This document shows, in pieces, positions 43,603 to 53,174 of a stretch of 64,000 bases of DNA. Both the position numbers and the translations under genes were made by a program. The notes under the pieces were generated by a model. It saw nothing but the letters and a program-made list of their open reading frames with translations, ran no database searches and was not told the origin of the DNA. Location of the stretch: the NCBI RefSeq assembly GCF_963678635.1, contig NC_087069.1, forward strand, positions 38,837,076 to 38,901,075, given 5' to 3'. Each line of letters starts with the position of its first letter. The first letter of the stretch is position 1. The stretch is from Symsagittifera roscoffensis (taxonomy: Eukaryota; Xenacoelomorpha; Acoela; Convolutidae).

Positions 43603-46590
43603 TTATTTTTTTATCCATTGTGAATATGGGATTGGTTTAAAAGTTGATGTTCCAAGTAGGTCAACTTCATAGTGATTATTTTGACAATCTAAATAAAGTG
43701 GGAAGTGTTGTAGATTGTTTATCTGTGATTGTTCAACGTCAGTTTTTACTGCATATTTGCATTCTAGTCGGGGTGATGTTTCGTTTTTTGCAAGGTAGAA
43801 TTTTATGTTTTTGGGAATTTCAACTGTGGTTTTACGTGTAAGTAATTCAGGTGGCGTATTTCGACTTAAGGTGTCTGGTAATGCAAGTTTTTTTCCTGCG
43901 GTCCAAACTATATGTAAGTTTGGGAATTTCATTAAAATTAGTTGAAATCTATAAACTCGGTGGTTTGGATTAGACTTTTGTGTAAAAAGAAAGATGATTG
44001 GTTTATGGTCTGTGAATAGAACTGTGGGATGTTTTGATCCAAGTATCAGAAATTCATATTCTGTTAGTGTATATATTATGGCTGTACATTCTCTCATTAG
44101 AGTTGAGAGTCGTAGCTCTGCTTGAGTGAATAATCGAGAATTTGCTGATATGAGGTTCATTTTATTTGTACCATTATGTGATTGTAATAATGCTGCGCCG
44201 ATGCCAAAGTTCGAAGCATCGCACATTGCATAAAATGGTTGATTTGAATCTGGAATTGTGTTTGAAATTTGTTCAGTTAGAAGTTTTTTAATTTCTTCAA
44301 AACGTGCTTGATGTTCTGTGTTCCATTCAAAATTACTTTGTTGTCTAAGTATATTATAAAATGGTCTTAGGTATAATTGCATTTTATAGACATATTTACT
44401 TAAAAAATTCAACATTCCAAGGAATTCTTGGATTTTCTTTTTGTTTGTTGGTGGTTGGAGTTTTTGAATAGCATCAATGCGTGATTTTAATGGGGTGATT
44501 GTTTTTCTTTCTATATTATGTCCTAAGAATTTTACTCTTGTCAAAAAGAAGTGTGATTTATCGGGGGCGGCCTTCAGATTTTCGTTCTGAAGTATTTGGT
44601 GATATTGTTCTAAAACATTGAACATTTCTTCTTTAGTCTGTGATTGCATAAAAACATCGTCTAAATAGGTGATTGCGTTTTTCTTGAGTATTAGTGGTCG
44701 AAAAATTTTGCTCATAAAAGCTGAAAATGCTGCTGGTCCTATGGATATTCCATAGAATAAGCGGTTGAATTCATACTGTTGGTTTCCAATAACAAATTGT
44801 GTTAAACGTCGCGATTGTTCATCTAATGGCATTTGATTGTATGCACTATTCATATCTGCGGTTGTAAAGTATTTTCCGTTTATTTTTGTTAAAATAACTT
44901 GTATTGGTTCAATAGGCCAATTACACTTTGATTCATCTATGAGTGAGTTGAGGTATCTAGCGTCGAGAATGATTTTAAATGATTCTCCTTTGGCTAGAAT
45001 GATAACAGGGTTGATAAATGTGTTACCTTTTGGTTGTTCTTCTTTATTTACTGGTGAGATTATATTGTATTGTTCTAAAATATCAAGTAATCTGTTCACT
45101 TTATCGTGTAAATGAATTGGTACTTTACTTGCTCTTTGTTTTTTGAAAACTGCGTCTGGTTTTAATGGGAGATGTAGTGATGAGCTGATTTTGCCAACAT
45201 CAAATTTGGATGTTGCATAGACTGATGAATATTTAATTAGCTGTTTGGCTAATTTTTCAAATTCGTCTTGTGTTATTTGTGAATGTTGGAAATTGAACAT
45301 TGTTAAAAATTTCTGTTGATTCTCTGTGTAGTTATTTATGTTGAATGTCGGTTTGAAATATGGGGTTTTTGTGAAATAATCCGTATTTCTTTTTTCGTTA
45401 CTTATTATATTATTTATGGATAATTCTTCATTAAGAATTGTGGATTGACAAATATCTAATAATTGGAGTATATTATTTACGCGATATGCTATTTCGTATA
45501 TTGGTGATATTGTAGCGTTGGTTTCGCAATAGCCTAAAAGTCCTAAAGGTAATGTTACTTGATAGGGTGTATTGTTGTATACATGTAGAGAAATAATATC
45601 TGAATTCGAGTTTTTCAAATATTTTATGGATGAGATTGTGATTTTGAAAAACTTATGGATAGGTTTGAATTCAAAGTCTGACATATAGAGGTGTTGTTTG
45701 TTTTGTTTTTTATCATATTGGTGAACTTGTTTTATTGAAAAATTATATATGTTTCCTGATAGTGGTTTCAGGTGTTTTCTTTGTTGGTTATATATTGGAT
45801 AAAATTTTGAAAAGAATGGTGGTTGATTGTTTAATCTTTGAAAAAATGTTAGGGATGTGTCTTTTGATTTTGTGCATTTATCTTTGATTAGTATTTTACT
45901 GTTTAATATGTTGATTGTTGGTATATATTTAGAGATAAATGGTATTCCAATGATATTGTGTTTAATATCAGTGATATGGAATATTTGTTTAAATGGTTTA
46001 GTTAAAATTTTATTTTGCTCCATTGTTCTTGTGGGGAGAAGAAATAATTGAATTTTTCCATAGTTTACTAATGTTGATCCTTGTGCTGTTGCTAGTTTAC
46101 TGGAGGTTTCAAGAGGTGTTAGCTTTGGGTGTAAGGTTTTTATTTCATTCCATGTGGGAATGTTTATTATATTTGATTCTGCTCCTGAATCAATAAAAAA
46201 ATCAATTTCAAGATCTGGTGGTTGAAATTCTTTGCTTCTTGGACTTTCTAAAAGAAATGGTATTGTCCAAATTTTTTCTTTGGGTTGTTCTTTTTGTATG
46301 TTTTGATAGATGTGATTTGTATTTAAGCATTTTGTCTTGTCATTCTCATTGGGTTGATTTGTAGTGTTAATTTCATTAGTTTTTTGCGTCGTCGGTGTGG
46401 AATGGATGGGTTCAATGTAATAATTGTGAAGGAGTTCTGATTGATTTTCATATATGTGTGATGAAAATGGTTGTTCATATATAATAGGTTCATAGTCATT
46501 TTCGACTGCTATCATATTGATGGAGATAGTGTTTTCTGTTTCACTTTCTGAGTCTGATGATTCACAGTTTATTTGATTGAGTTGTAACAT
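43603..46590 (-). CDS. pol (PR-RT-RH): Pol: aspartic protease, reverse transcriptase, RNase H
   Basis: 995 codons. Protease motif D-S-G-A at residues 134-137 (one retroviral-type domain that dimerises). RT follows with the catalytic YLDD at 642-645, the usual FLGH and FLGMLNFLSKY blocks, and RNase H with MCDASNFGIGAAL near 790 and FTDHKP near 858. Protease, RT and RNase H all have their key residues. The ORF ends in TAA at 43603-43605, directly after seven A (43606-43612). Removing or skipping one base there would lead into the integrase frame, which is open to that point. The first Met is not the natural start: the frame is open further upstream into the Gag end, apart from two TGA codons. 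Confidence 0.93.
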   Translation of the reverse strand: MLQLNQINCESSDSESETENTISINMIAVENDYEPIIYEQPFSSHIYENQSELLHNYYIEPIHSTPTTQKTNEINTTNQPNENDKTKCLNTNHIYQNIQKEQPKEKIWTIPFLLESPRSKEFQPPDLEIDFFIDSGAESNIINIPTWNEIKTLHPKLTPLETSSKLATAQGSTLVNYGKIQLFLLPTRTMEQNKILTKPFKQIFHITDIKHNIIGIPFISKYIPTINILNSKILIKDKCTKSKDTSLTFFQRLNNQPPFFSKFYPIYNQQRKHLKPLSGNIYNFSIKQVHQYDKKQNKQHLYMSDFEFKPIHKFFKITISSIKYLKNSNSDIISLHVYNNTPYQVTLPLGLLGYCETNATISPIYEIAYRVNNILQLLDICQSTILNEELSINNIISNEKRNTDYFTKTPYFKPTFNINNYTENQQKFLTMFNFQHSQITQDEFEKLAKQLIKYSSVYATSKFDVGKISSSLHLPLKPDAVFKKQRASKVPIHLHDKVNRLLDILEQYNIISPVNKEEQPKGNTFINPVIILAKGESFKIILDARYLNSLIDESKCNWPIEPIQVILTKINGKYFTTADMNSAYNQMPLDEQSRRLTQFVIGNQQYEFNRLFYGISIGPAAFSAFMSKIFRPLILKKNAITYLDDVFMQSQTKEEMFNVLEQYHQILQNENLKAAPDKSHFFLTRVKFLGHNIERKTITPLKSRIDAIQKLQPPTNKKKIQEFLGMLNFLSKYVYKMQLYLRPFYNILRQQSNFEWNTEHQARFEEIKKLLTEQISNTIPDSNQPFYAMCDASNFGIGAALLQSHNGTNKMNLISANSRLFTQAELRLSTLMRECTAIIYTLTEYEFLILGSKHPTVLFTDHKPIIFLFTQKSNPNHRVYRFQLILMKFPNLHIVWTAGKKLALPDTLSRNTPPELLTRKTTVEIPKNIKFYLAKNETSPRLECKYAVKTDVEQSQINNLQHFPLYLDCQNNHYEVDLLGTSTFKPIPYSQWIKK

Positions 46591-47080
46591 ATCATTTACT
46601 GTGCCGTCAATACCTGGAGGGTCTGATGTTGTTTCTGGATTTGATTGTACTTGATTTATATTCCTTTGGTGTTTAGGTGTACTACTTCTATGGCGACTAT
46701 TAGAATTATTATAATGGTTATTATTCCTGTGTGGTGATTGGGAATAATTTCTATAACGATTATTATAACTTGAATGTCAATTTTGTGAATTATTTCGTGA
46801 TCTGTTTTGGTAATTATTGTTTGGTCTGTTATAGTTCGATCTATTATATGAGTTATTCCTTGATCAATTATTCGGGTAATTCTGGTTTCGGTTGTTTGAA
46901 TAACTTCTATTCCGATTATTGGAGTAGTTTCTATTCCTATTGTATGATGAATTTCGTGATTGATTGTTTGGATAGTAATTATTCCTTGATTGGGAATTAG
47001 ATCTAGAAATTGTAGTGATTTTGTGATGAATTTTGTGTATTTCTTCGTTCTGGTGATCTTCCTCTATAACTTGAGTTATA
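46591..47080 (-). other. Gag-Pol overlap region with two in-frame TGA codons
   Basis: The Pol frame is +1 relative to Gag and is open from about 47080. From there it reads Asn, Arg, Ser and Tyr-rich repeats like the Gag C-terminus. Two TGA codons interrupt it before the first Pol Met (the right one near 46864, the left one near 46783). Both sit where Arg is frequent, so CGA to TGA mutation is likely. No clear slippery heptamer is seen in the overlap. Confidence 0.6.
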
Positions 47081-49825
47081 TGGTGATTGATTTCTTGTAT
47101 AATTTGTATTGTTCGGGAGTGGTTTTCCTGAACTGTTGTTGCTGTACACAGTTTTGTTCGGTAGATTTTGATCTTTTTTCATGTATTGATAGAATGATTT
47201 ATTTGGTTCTTTATATTTTTGAGGTTTATTTTGATTGTCTTGCTGTTTTTGTCTACATTCAGAAATACTATGTCCGTATCGTCGGCAATAATTACACCAT
47301 TTTTTGAAAGATGGTTTGCCTTTAAAGTTTGGGTGTTTTTCGTAAATATTGAGTATTTCAGTGATTTTTTCAACGAGGTCTGTATCTGATTCCTGTATGA
47401 TGTTGATACTTGTGGTATTTGTTTCGATTCGGTTAACATATTGTAATTTCAGATTTTCTGTTTCTTCGAGTTTCATTGTGATTTCTGCTTGTTCTAGTTT
47501 GTCTCCTAGTTTTCGAAAATCTAAATCGGGTTCTCGAATTGAAGAAGGATGGGATGCTCTCTTTTTTATTGCTATTTTTCTTAATTGCGGTGTTAAGGTC
47601 ATCATTAAGATTTCTGTCATCTTTGTGTTTTTATAGTCGTGTGTATTTAATGAATATGCTTTTCGAACTAGTGTTTCGATACGTACTGCTAATTGCTTGA
47701 TGGTTTCATTTGGTAATCTGCGAATTTCATTACATAAAACTCTTTGTTGTTGTTTGTTTCTTTCGGAGTCAAACATTTTTGAAAATTCTTGTGTAAACCT
47801 TTTCCAATTTGATTTTATTTCTATAGGCAATACTGAAAACCATTTTTGGGCTGCGCCGTCTAAAGTTGTTTGTATCAACGCTGTGCGTCGATGTATCCAG
47901 TTTTGATGTAGTGGCGTATTAATTGGTTCAGGTCCTATATTTAAAATCAAATTTGCTGTTACCGCATTTAAATAGTCTTCTACAGAATATTCAGGGTCTG
48001 TTCCGGTGAATACCATTAAAGGTTTATTTGATGTTATTGATGATCCACCCATAAGGTATGGATTCATTGTCATTTGTAATGATTCTGCTGCATTTGGTAT
48101 TTGAGAAAAATTTGAAAGTTGATTTCTTGTTATTTCGTGTTGTTGAAGATAATATGGGAGTGGTATTTCATTTTGCATTTGTGTTGGTTGATACCAGTGT
48201 GTGATCATTGGGTTTTGTTGCTGAATTGGTTGAAAATATTGTGTATTAATTGAGTTTTGTTGTTGAATTGGTTGTTGATTTTGTGTATCTATCGGTTGTG
48301 GAGAAAAAATTCTATGATTTGTATGTGGTTTCTGTACTCCTTGTCCACGATATTCTTGATTATATGGTGCAAATATATCTGGTTGTAAAACATCATCATC
48401 TGAGGATAAGTAATCCATTTGATAAGATGTTTGTTTTTTATTTTTATTTTGTTGGAAAAATGGATAGTTTTCACTACGATCCTGTGAAGGATGTAAATTT
48501 GTTTGAAAGTTTACTGAATTAGTTTGTGCCATTGGGTTATCCCAGTTTCGAGATCTTGTATAATTACTAAAATTTTTTCGTGGGGGATAATTTGTTTTTG
48601 ATGGATGTGTGTAATTATAATTATGGTCTGTAAAATTGTTTCTAGTGAACGTTTTGCGTGTTTTTGGCGGTATTGTCATGGGTCTGTATGTTTGGTAATC
48701 CATGTGTGAATATTTTGGGGCAACCGAAGGTTTAACGGTTGATTGTAAGGTTACTTGTGTTTGTGAAGGGTTTGTATTTCTTGGTTTTGTTAAATTTGGA
48801 CGTATTGGTGAAATACTTTGTTGTGTAGTTGTTGTGTGTACGATTTCTTCATTTATGAAATGTGATGGTGTCTGGATATCTTGTTGAGTGAGATTTCTAG
48901 TTCCATTGAGGTTTTCATTGTGTATGACTGTGGAGTTTAAACTATTATTTTGCATATCAGGTAAAAATGTATTATAGTTTAATGGTGTTGCATCAATGGT
49001 TAATGGTATTACTCTTACATAATCTCTTACATAAGATATTGTACTTATTGCTTGACTTGAGATTGATTGTGGGAAGTTTATGAATGCGGGATGAGACCAT
49101 TCGGGGTCCCAAACATAGTCTGATTGTTCTGTGATGGCTGTATCATCGTTTGAGTTTTGGGGTCTAAAATTTTTTCTTGCTTGTGAAATTAAATCAATAT
49201 TATGTGTGAAATAATCTATTATGAACCATGCCAAAATTTTTTGTAAGTCGTGTTTTGTATGTGGTGAAACTTCATCTTTCGTGAAATTTTCTTTAATTAT
49301 ATTTAGAAAACTAGAGAGTAGTGTGATTTCATGTCGTACTCTTATATGTTTAGATGTTTCTGTCGGTGAGACATTTGGTATCTGGATTTCGTTTTCTAAT
49401 ATCGAGATATAACTATATATTATCGCAAAAACTTCATTGGTGAATATGGAGTTTGCTCTTTGTGAGTTATGATATTGTATGCTTTTTATATATTCTGAGA
49501 ATACTTTTGAGAATTCTAAATCAAGGTCGTCTATTTGAATTACATATTTGCTGTGATTCTGGTTTGGTGAGTTGAATTCTATGGAGTAGATTCCGTATTG
49601 TTGTGTTAAGTTACATATATCTTTCAAATAGTGATCGATAATTTGTCTTTTGATTTTTACATCTGGGAACTCTGTTTTACATGGACTGATTCCGGGTTCA
49701 AACAAATTTAAGAGTAAATTTTTGCAAAATATATGCTGTCCTCTATCAGTGGTTGCATCTACGATAAAGGGGAAGATATCATCATCATCTGGACTTTCTT
49801 CACCTGGGGTGTGTGTTGAGCTCAT
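47003..49825 (-). CDS. gag: Gag, unusually long (940 codons)
   Basis: Structural protein that forms the particle and packages RNA. Residues 1 to about 230 are folded-looking. About 300-590 are Gln, Asn, Pro and Tyr-rich. From about residue 600 (GTDPEYSVEDYLNAV) to 800 is a retrotransposon-type capsid region. A CCHC zinc knuckle CNYCRRYGHSISEC is at 844-857 (C-x2-C-x4-H-x4-C). The tail is Asn, Ser and Arg-rich. At twice the usual Ty3/gypsy Gag length, the extra N-terminal half is notable. Its start overlaps the end of the basic ORF by 26 nt. It stops at 47003, and Pol follows in the +1 frame. Confidence 0.9.
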   Translation of the reverse strand: MSSTHTPGEESPDDDDIFPFIVDATTDRGQHIFCKNLLLNLFEPGISPCKTEFPDVKIKRQIIDHYLKDICNLTQQYGIYSIEFNSPNQNHSKYVIQIDDLDLEFSKVFSEYIKSIQYHNSQRANSIFTNEVFAIIYSYISILENEIQIPNVSPTETSKHIRVRHEITLLSSFLNIIKENFTKDEVSPHTKHDLQKILAWFIIDYFTHNIDLISQARKNFRPQNSNDDTAITEQSDYVWDPEWSHPAFINFPQSISSQAISTISYVRDYVRVIPLTIDATPLNYNTFLPDMQNNSLNSTVIHNENLNGTRNLTQQDIQTPSHFINEEIVHTTTTQQSISPIRPNLTKPRNTNPSQTQVTLQSTVKPSVAPKYSHMDYQTYRPMTIPPKTRKTFTRNNFTDHNYNYTHPSKTNYPPRKNFSNYTRSRNWDNPMAQTNSVNFQTNLHPSQDRSENYPFFQQNKNKKQTSYQMDYLSSDDDVLQPDIFAPYNQEYRGQGVQKPHTNHRIFSPQPIDTQNQQPIQQQNSINTQYFQPIQQQNPMITHWYQPTQMQNEIPLPYYLQQHEITRNQLSNFSQIPNAAESLQMTMNPYLMGGSSITSNKPLMVFTGTDPEYSVEDYLNAVTANLILNIGPEPINTPLHQNWIHRRTALIQTTLDGAAQKWFSVLPIEIKSNWKRFTQEFSKMFDSERNKQQQRVLCNEIRRLPNETIKQLAVRIETLVRKAYSLNTHDYKNTKMTEILMMTLTPQLRKIAIKKRASHPSSIREPDLDFRKLGDKLEQAEITMKLEETENLKLQYVNRIETNTTSINIIQESDTDLVEKITEILNIYEKHPNFKGKPSFKKWCNYCRRYGHSISECRQKQQDNQNKPQKYKEPNKSFYQYMKKDQNLPNKTVYSNNSSGKPLPNNTNYTRNQSPYNSSYRGRSPERRNTQNSSQNHYNF

Positions 49826-50267
49826 TTTTTGGTTTGATGACTGTTAATATGTAATTATCAATGTGTCTAATTGGTTGGTTCCAATTGTATAAATGTACCG
49901 GTTTGTGTTTATATTGCTTTTTTATTCTTCTTTTTCCTCTTTTTGATGAATTTGAGGTTGTTTCTGAGTCGGAAAAATATAATTGATCGTGAATGGGGCA
50001 ATTTTTATCTATAGATTCCTTTAATTTATAAAGTTCGTCTAAACTGCTGGTTTCTGATTCTGAAAATGCGTTGCGGTTTTTGGAAAATCTTTTTCGTGTA
50101 ATTTGTCTTTGTTTGGTTATTATTTTTCTTTTTAGTGTTTGTCGTTTTGTTCTGATATATCCAACTGTTTGTGTGTGTGGTGTGATTACAAGATCGTATT
50201 TTTTGTTATCTATTTCACAATTGTGTAAAACGATTGTTTGTTTATTTCCTAGTTTTTTAAATGACAT
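49800..50267 (-). CDS. 155-codon basic ORF before gag
   Basis: The first ORF of the element. It is Lys/Arg-rich with basic clusters (RTKRQTLKRKIITKQRQITR, then KRGKRRIKKQYK), alternating with a Ser/Glu-rich stretch that looks like casein-kinase sites. No signal peptide or membrane segment. It overlaps the gag start by 26 nt. The composition suggests a nucleic-acid-binding or nuclear regulatory protein, comparable in position only to regulatory genes of complex retroviruses. Alternatively it is an extra Gag N-terminal part in another frame. Confidence 0.65.
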   Translation of the reverse strand: MSFKKLGNKQTIVLHNCEIDNKKYDLVITPHTQTVGYIRTKRQTLKRKIITKQRQITRKRFSKNRNAFSESETSSLDELYKLKESIDKNCPIHDQLYFSDSETTSNSSKRGKRRIKKQYKHKPVHLYNWNQPIRHIDNYILTVIKPKNELNTHPR

Positions 50268-50301
50268 AAGGTTTAGGATGACGGATGCAAAAGGTTGTTA
50301 A

Positions 50302-51520
50302 ATGATTTCTATTACTTAGACTGTTAGTCCTTACGGTTTTTTGGTTAGCCTAACCTGGGTCTATTTGTTCAGGGTTGGGGAGAAAAGTATATCGATTCCG
50401 AAGATTGATTTTATACTTTCTCGTGGCTAGTATAAGCTAAGGTGTTAACTTACTTAATCTTACTTAAGGGTAGTGATTGTGTTCAAGGGTTGGAGAATAG
50501 TAAATCGATCCACAAGGTTCAGGTATAATTAGAACGCGAGTAGTTCGTTAGATACTATTTTAAAACTTACTAAGTCTAAGATGTATCCTGGGTCTGGTAA
50601 GAGGGGGGATCAAGTGAAGGATGAATAACCGAAGTTCTTCACTGTTTATCCTAATTTGAATGATTAGTTTGTTTAAAAATTTCTATTAGTCCTGGGTTTT
50701 TAGAAAGGGTTGGATAGTGAATCGACGTTTGAGGTCGTTAGACACTAGTTAAGTGGGTGGGGGAGAACAAAGTTGTTCTTTTTGATCCAAGGATAGGCCT
50801 TGATGATCAAGTTTTAAATTTAATTAAGTAGGAAATGATTTAAGATCCAAGGATAAGCCTTGATGATCTGATTTTAAAATTAAGTGAATTTAAGTTTTAA
50901 TAATGATTTAAATTTGTGTAGAGAAAAGATTTAGTGTTTTTATGATATTAGTGAGCTTATGAATGCTGTTATGTTTAGGTGATGAAGCTGGAACAACAGG
51001 ATGATTTATAATTACTAACCATTTATTGTCATGCTACTAATTTTTATTTTGATTTTGCAATAAATATTTTTCAAACATGTTTTGTATATTACTGCAGAAT
51101 TTTAGGAAAACGATCTGAGATCTCCTTATCAATCGTTATTGTATATTAATAATTTGGTTTAGCGCCTGAAATGATTTTGAAGATTGACTTCAAGATTTTA
51201 TGTTTGCAAATGAAAATCTAAATTCATTGCTAGTAGTATTCTAAATACAAAAGTTTGTGTTGGCTTTTGCCGAACTATCATATAACTATATGGTAAGTTT
51301 CTACTTTGTCGTATGTCGTCTCTGGTTCGAGGTCTTCTTGCAATTCCGGGTAGTTCTGTTATCGTTCGGAATATTGGCTCTGATCTATTGAGTCGTAGAG
51401 ACATTTCGATTAAATTATTGTCGTATAACATTTTGTAAATGTTTTGTCTAAATTCTAATCTATTATTGGTTAATTCTAAGCTATTAAGGTCTTGTTCGAG
51501 ACTTATGTTCGCAACAGATG
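50302..51520 (-). other. 5' leader of the LTR element, with internal repeats
   Basis: 1.2 kb between the 5' LTR and the first ORF. AGGGTTGG-(A/G)-GA..AGTAxATCGA-like units occur near 50375, 50482 and 50704. GATCCAAGGATARGCCTTGAT occurs twice (50789 and 50841). Minus-strand GTAAGT or GTAAGA donors lie near 50452, 50463 and 50570. The first bases after the LTR on the minus strand (CATCTGTTGCG) do not match a usual tRNA 3' end, so the primer site is unresolved. Confidence 0.6.
50789..50885. repeat. Two-copy leader repeat
   Basis: GATCCAAGGATAGGCCTTGA and its near copy, each followed by TGATC..TTTTAAA..TTAAG, are about 52 bp apart. Confidence 0.65.
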
Positions 51521-51930
51521 AGTTAGGACCGAGGTGTATAACTCATAGAGTAATTTCGGATAGGGTACACCGTCTGCTCGTCACGCTATCTTATTTTCGG
51601 CCGGATAGATTCGTGCAACTTCTTAGTCTAATACCAATCCTAATCTTACTCTTACACTATCTAGTCTCAGGTTGTTTAACTAGTCTCTGCTAGGCTCAAT
51701 AGATCTAGGGTATACTGGTTTATTGCGGTTGCTGAAGTCTTCTTGGAGAGTCAACTAATTTCTAAGTTAAATTCAAATCTCTCTGGTGCTGAAATTACAA
51801 GTAATTTCAGCACTTACAAATAAGTGGATTGTTAGTTAGATGGATCATGATTGGTTAATATTAATTACTTTACATTGGTAAAATATCTAATTTATCCAAT
51901 CATAAAATGTAGTTTAGATCAGGTTCCACT
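51521..51930 (-). repeat. 5' LTR (in element orientation)
   Basis: 410 bp, plus-strand start AGTTAGG and end TTCCACT, so the element begins AGTGGAACC and ends CCTAACT when read on its own strand. AATAAA on the minus strand is near 51719, and the hairpin is at 51786-51813. U3, R and U5 cannot be divided from the sequence alone. Confidence 0.95.
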
Positions 51931-51935
51931 TTTTG
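51931..51935. repeat. Target-site duplication, right
   Basis: TTTTG, pairing with 33062-33066. Confidence 0.9.
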
Positions 51936-52249
51936 TTCGAATTATATCCAGCAGAAAGAGACAATGTTTTGAAGAGACAACTGTGAAGATGATAAATGGG
52001 CGAAATTAAAACATAAATTATAGCAGGGCGCATCCAGCCGGGAAAAGAAATTGATATGATTGGATGTTTCCAATTGAGCTGACTGCCCAGTAGAACAATA
52101 ACAGGTTGTCCAGCTAAAGAGATGAAGCAGTTACATTTGTTAATTTCAGTCAATTTCCTTAGCGGACTGGATTCGTCCTGTTTAATTGATTCTTTCTGAC
52201 GGATTCTCGCATTTCAAAGAAAAATTCTGCATCTAAAGTCTGCATTTTA

Positions 52250-52356
52250 AATCTACAAAAAATATAAATTCTCAAAAGTTTAATCAAAATCGAATAAATT
52301 CAGCATTTAACATCTACAAAAAATATATATTCTCAAAAGTTTAATCAAAATCGAAG
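52250..52356 (+). promoter_or_regulatory. Two-copy repeat upstream of FoxB copy A
   Basis: ATCTACAAAAAATATAWATT followed by CTCAAAAGTTTAATCAAAAT occurs twice, about 60 bp apart, some 100-200 bp before the ATG. The same pair is before copy B (57710-57815). It may contain promoter or enhancer sites. Function is inferred only from position. Confidence 0.4.
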
Positions 52357-52460
52357 TATACCCCCACATTGAATTTTTTGTAAATTAGTTGATAACTTTT
52401 TGGTACTTATATCAATTCGTTTATTACAAATACTCACTAAAATCAAACTACTTGTTAAAA

Positions 52461-53174
52461 ATGCCAAGACCAGGCCGCGATTCATACGGTGAAGCTAAAC
52501 CCCCATTTTCATATATAGCCCTAACAGCAATGGCAATTCAACACTCGCCCGCCAAAATGCTCCCACTGAGCGAAATTTACAAATTCATCACTGATCATTT
52601 TCCCTTTTACCGCAAAAATACCCAAAAATGGCAAAACTCACTACGTCATAATTTATCTTTTAACGACTGCTTCATTAAAATTTCACGTCCGAACGATCGA
52701 CCGGGAAAAGGTTGTCTATGGTCGCTTCATCCAAGATGTGCAAACATGTTTGAAAATGGATCGCTATTGAGGCGAAGAAAACGTTTCAAGCAGGTGGAAG
52801 GCGGTGCGAATCTGGCAGAGGACGGAATTTCGTCTGTCAAGAGGAAGGCGTTCACAGGTGCAAGAAAAGGTGTCCCACGAGCTTTGACTTTTTCGATCGA
52901 AAATATTATTGGCAGTGATGAACAAAACAGCAATGAAAATCAATTCAGGCTCGAAATGGCGTTTCCGACGGAAACTTCTTACTGCTTTCCCGATTATGTA
53001 ACAAACAATAACTGGAAACTTCCAACATTTGAGGCAGAAATGAAAAACGGTTGTGTTAAAACTTCTTCATCATGTTTTCTGCAGAACTCTTTTCAGTTCT
53101 ATCCGACAATTTGGAATCCTCATCTTGAAGAAAATGATTTTCGTCCAATTATGGAAAAAACTATCCAAAACTGA
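52461..53174 (+). CDS. FoxB: FoxB-type forkhead transcription factor, copy A
   Basis: A nuclear DNA-binding protein of 237 residues from a single exon. The start chosen is MPRPGR, the conserved N-terminus of FoxB proteins. An in-frame upstream ATG at 52389 would add a leader that is not conserved between the copies (one Leu codon differs). The forkhead domain is at 13-107, with recognition helix [14 protein letters not shown] (58-71) and the wing [12 protein letters not shown] basic RRRKRFK follows. The motif FSIENII (144-150) is an eh1-type Groucho-binding site typical of FoxB. The C-terminus is shorter than in many FoxB proteins. The paralogue at 57918 differs at three residues only, none in the forkhead domain. 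Confidence 0.93.
   Translation: MPRPGRDSYGEAKPPFSYIALTAMAIQHSPAKMLPLSEIYKFITDHFPFYRKNTQKWQNSLRHNLSFNDCFIKISRPNDRPGKGCLWSLHPRCANMFENGSLLRRRKRFKQVEGGANLAEDGISSVKRKAFTGARKGVPRALTFSIENIIGSDEQNSNENQFRLEMAFPTETSYCFPDYVTNNNWKLPTFEAEMKNGCVKTSSSCFLQNSFQFYPTIWNPHLEENDFRPIMEKTIQN

Larger units (their letters stand above)
33067..51930 (-). mobile_element. Giant LTR retroelement (Ty3/gypsy-type, retrovirus-like)
   Basis: The element is 18,864 bp. It has two 410-bp LTRs, a 5-bp target duplication and a minus-strand coding order Gag, protease, RT/RNase H, integrase, envelope-like, plus extra ORFs. PR-RT-RH-IN order, a GPY/F-like module and LTRs ending AGT...ACT are features of Ty3/gypsy-type elements, the last as in insect errantiviruses. 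It is about twice the usual length, owing to a long Gag, a long 5' leader, several accessory frames and a long 3' non-coding part. The LTRs differ at two internal sites plus the last base, so insertion is recent. The coding part nevertheless has frame breaks, listed with each gene. Confidence 0.95.

Noticed and set aside
46731-47307. Plus-strand ORFs rich in Tyr and Asn opposite gag-pol
   Set aside because: They are reverse shadows of the Asn/Arg/Tyr repeat codons of the minus-strand frame.
51914-52153. 79-codon minus-strand ORF upstream of FoxB copy A, also present before copy B
   Set aside because: It is present twice only because the DNA is duplicated. It overlaps the LTR edge in unit A and has no gene signals. 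The DNA may instead be regulatory.
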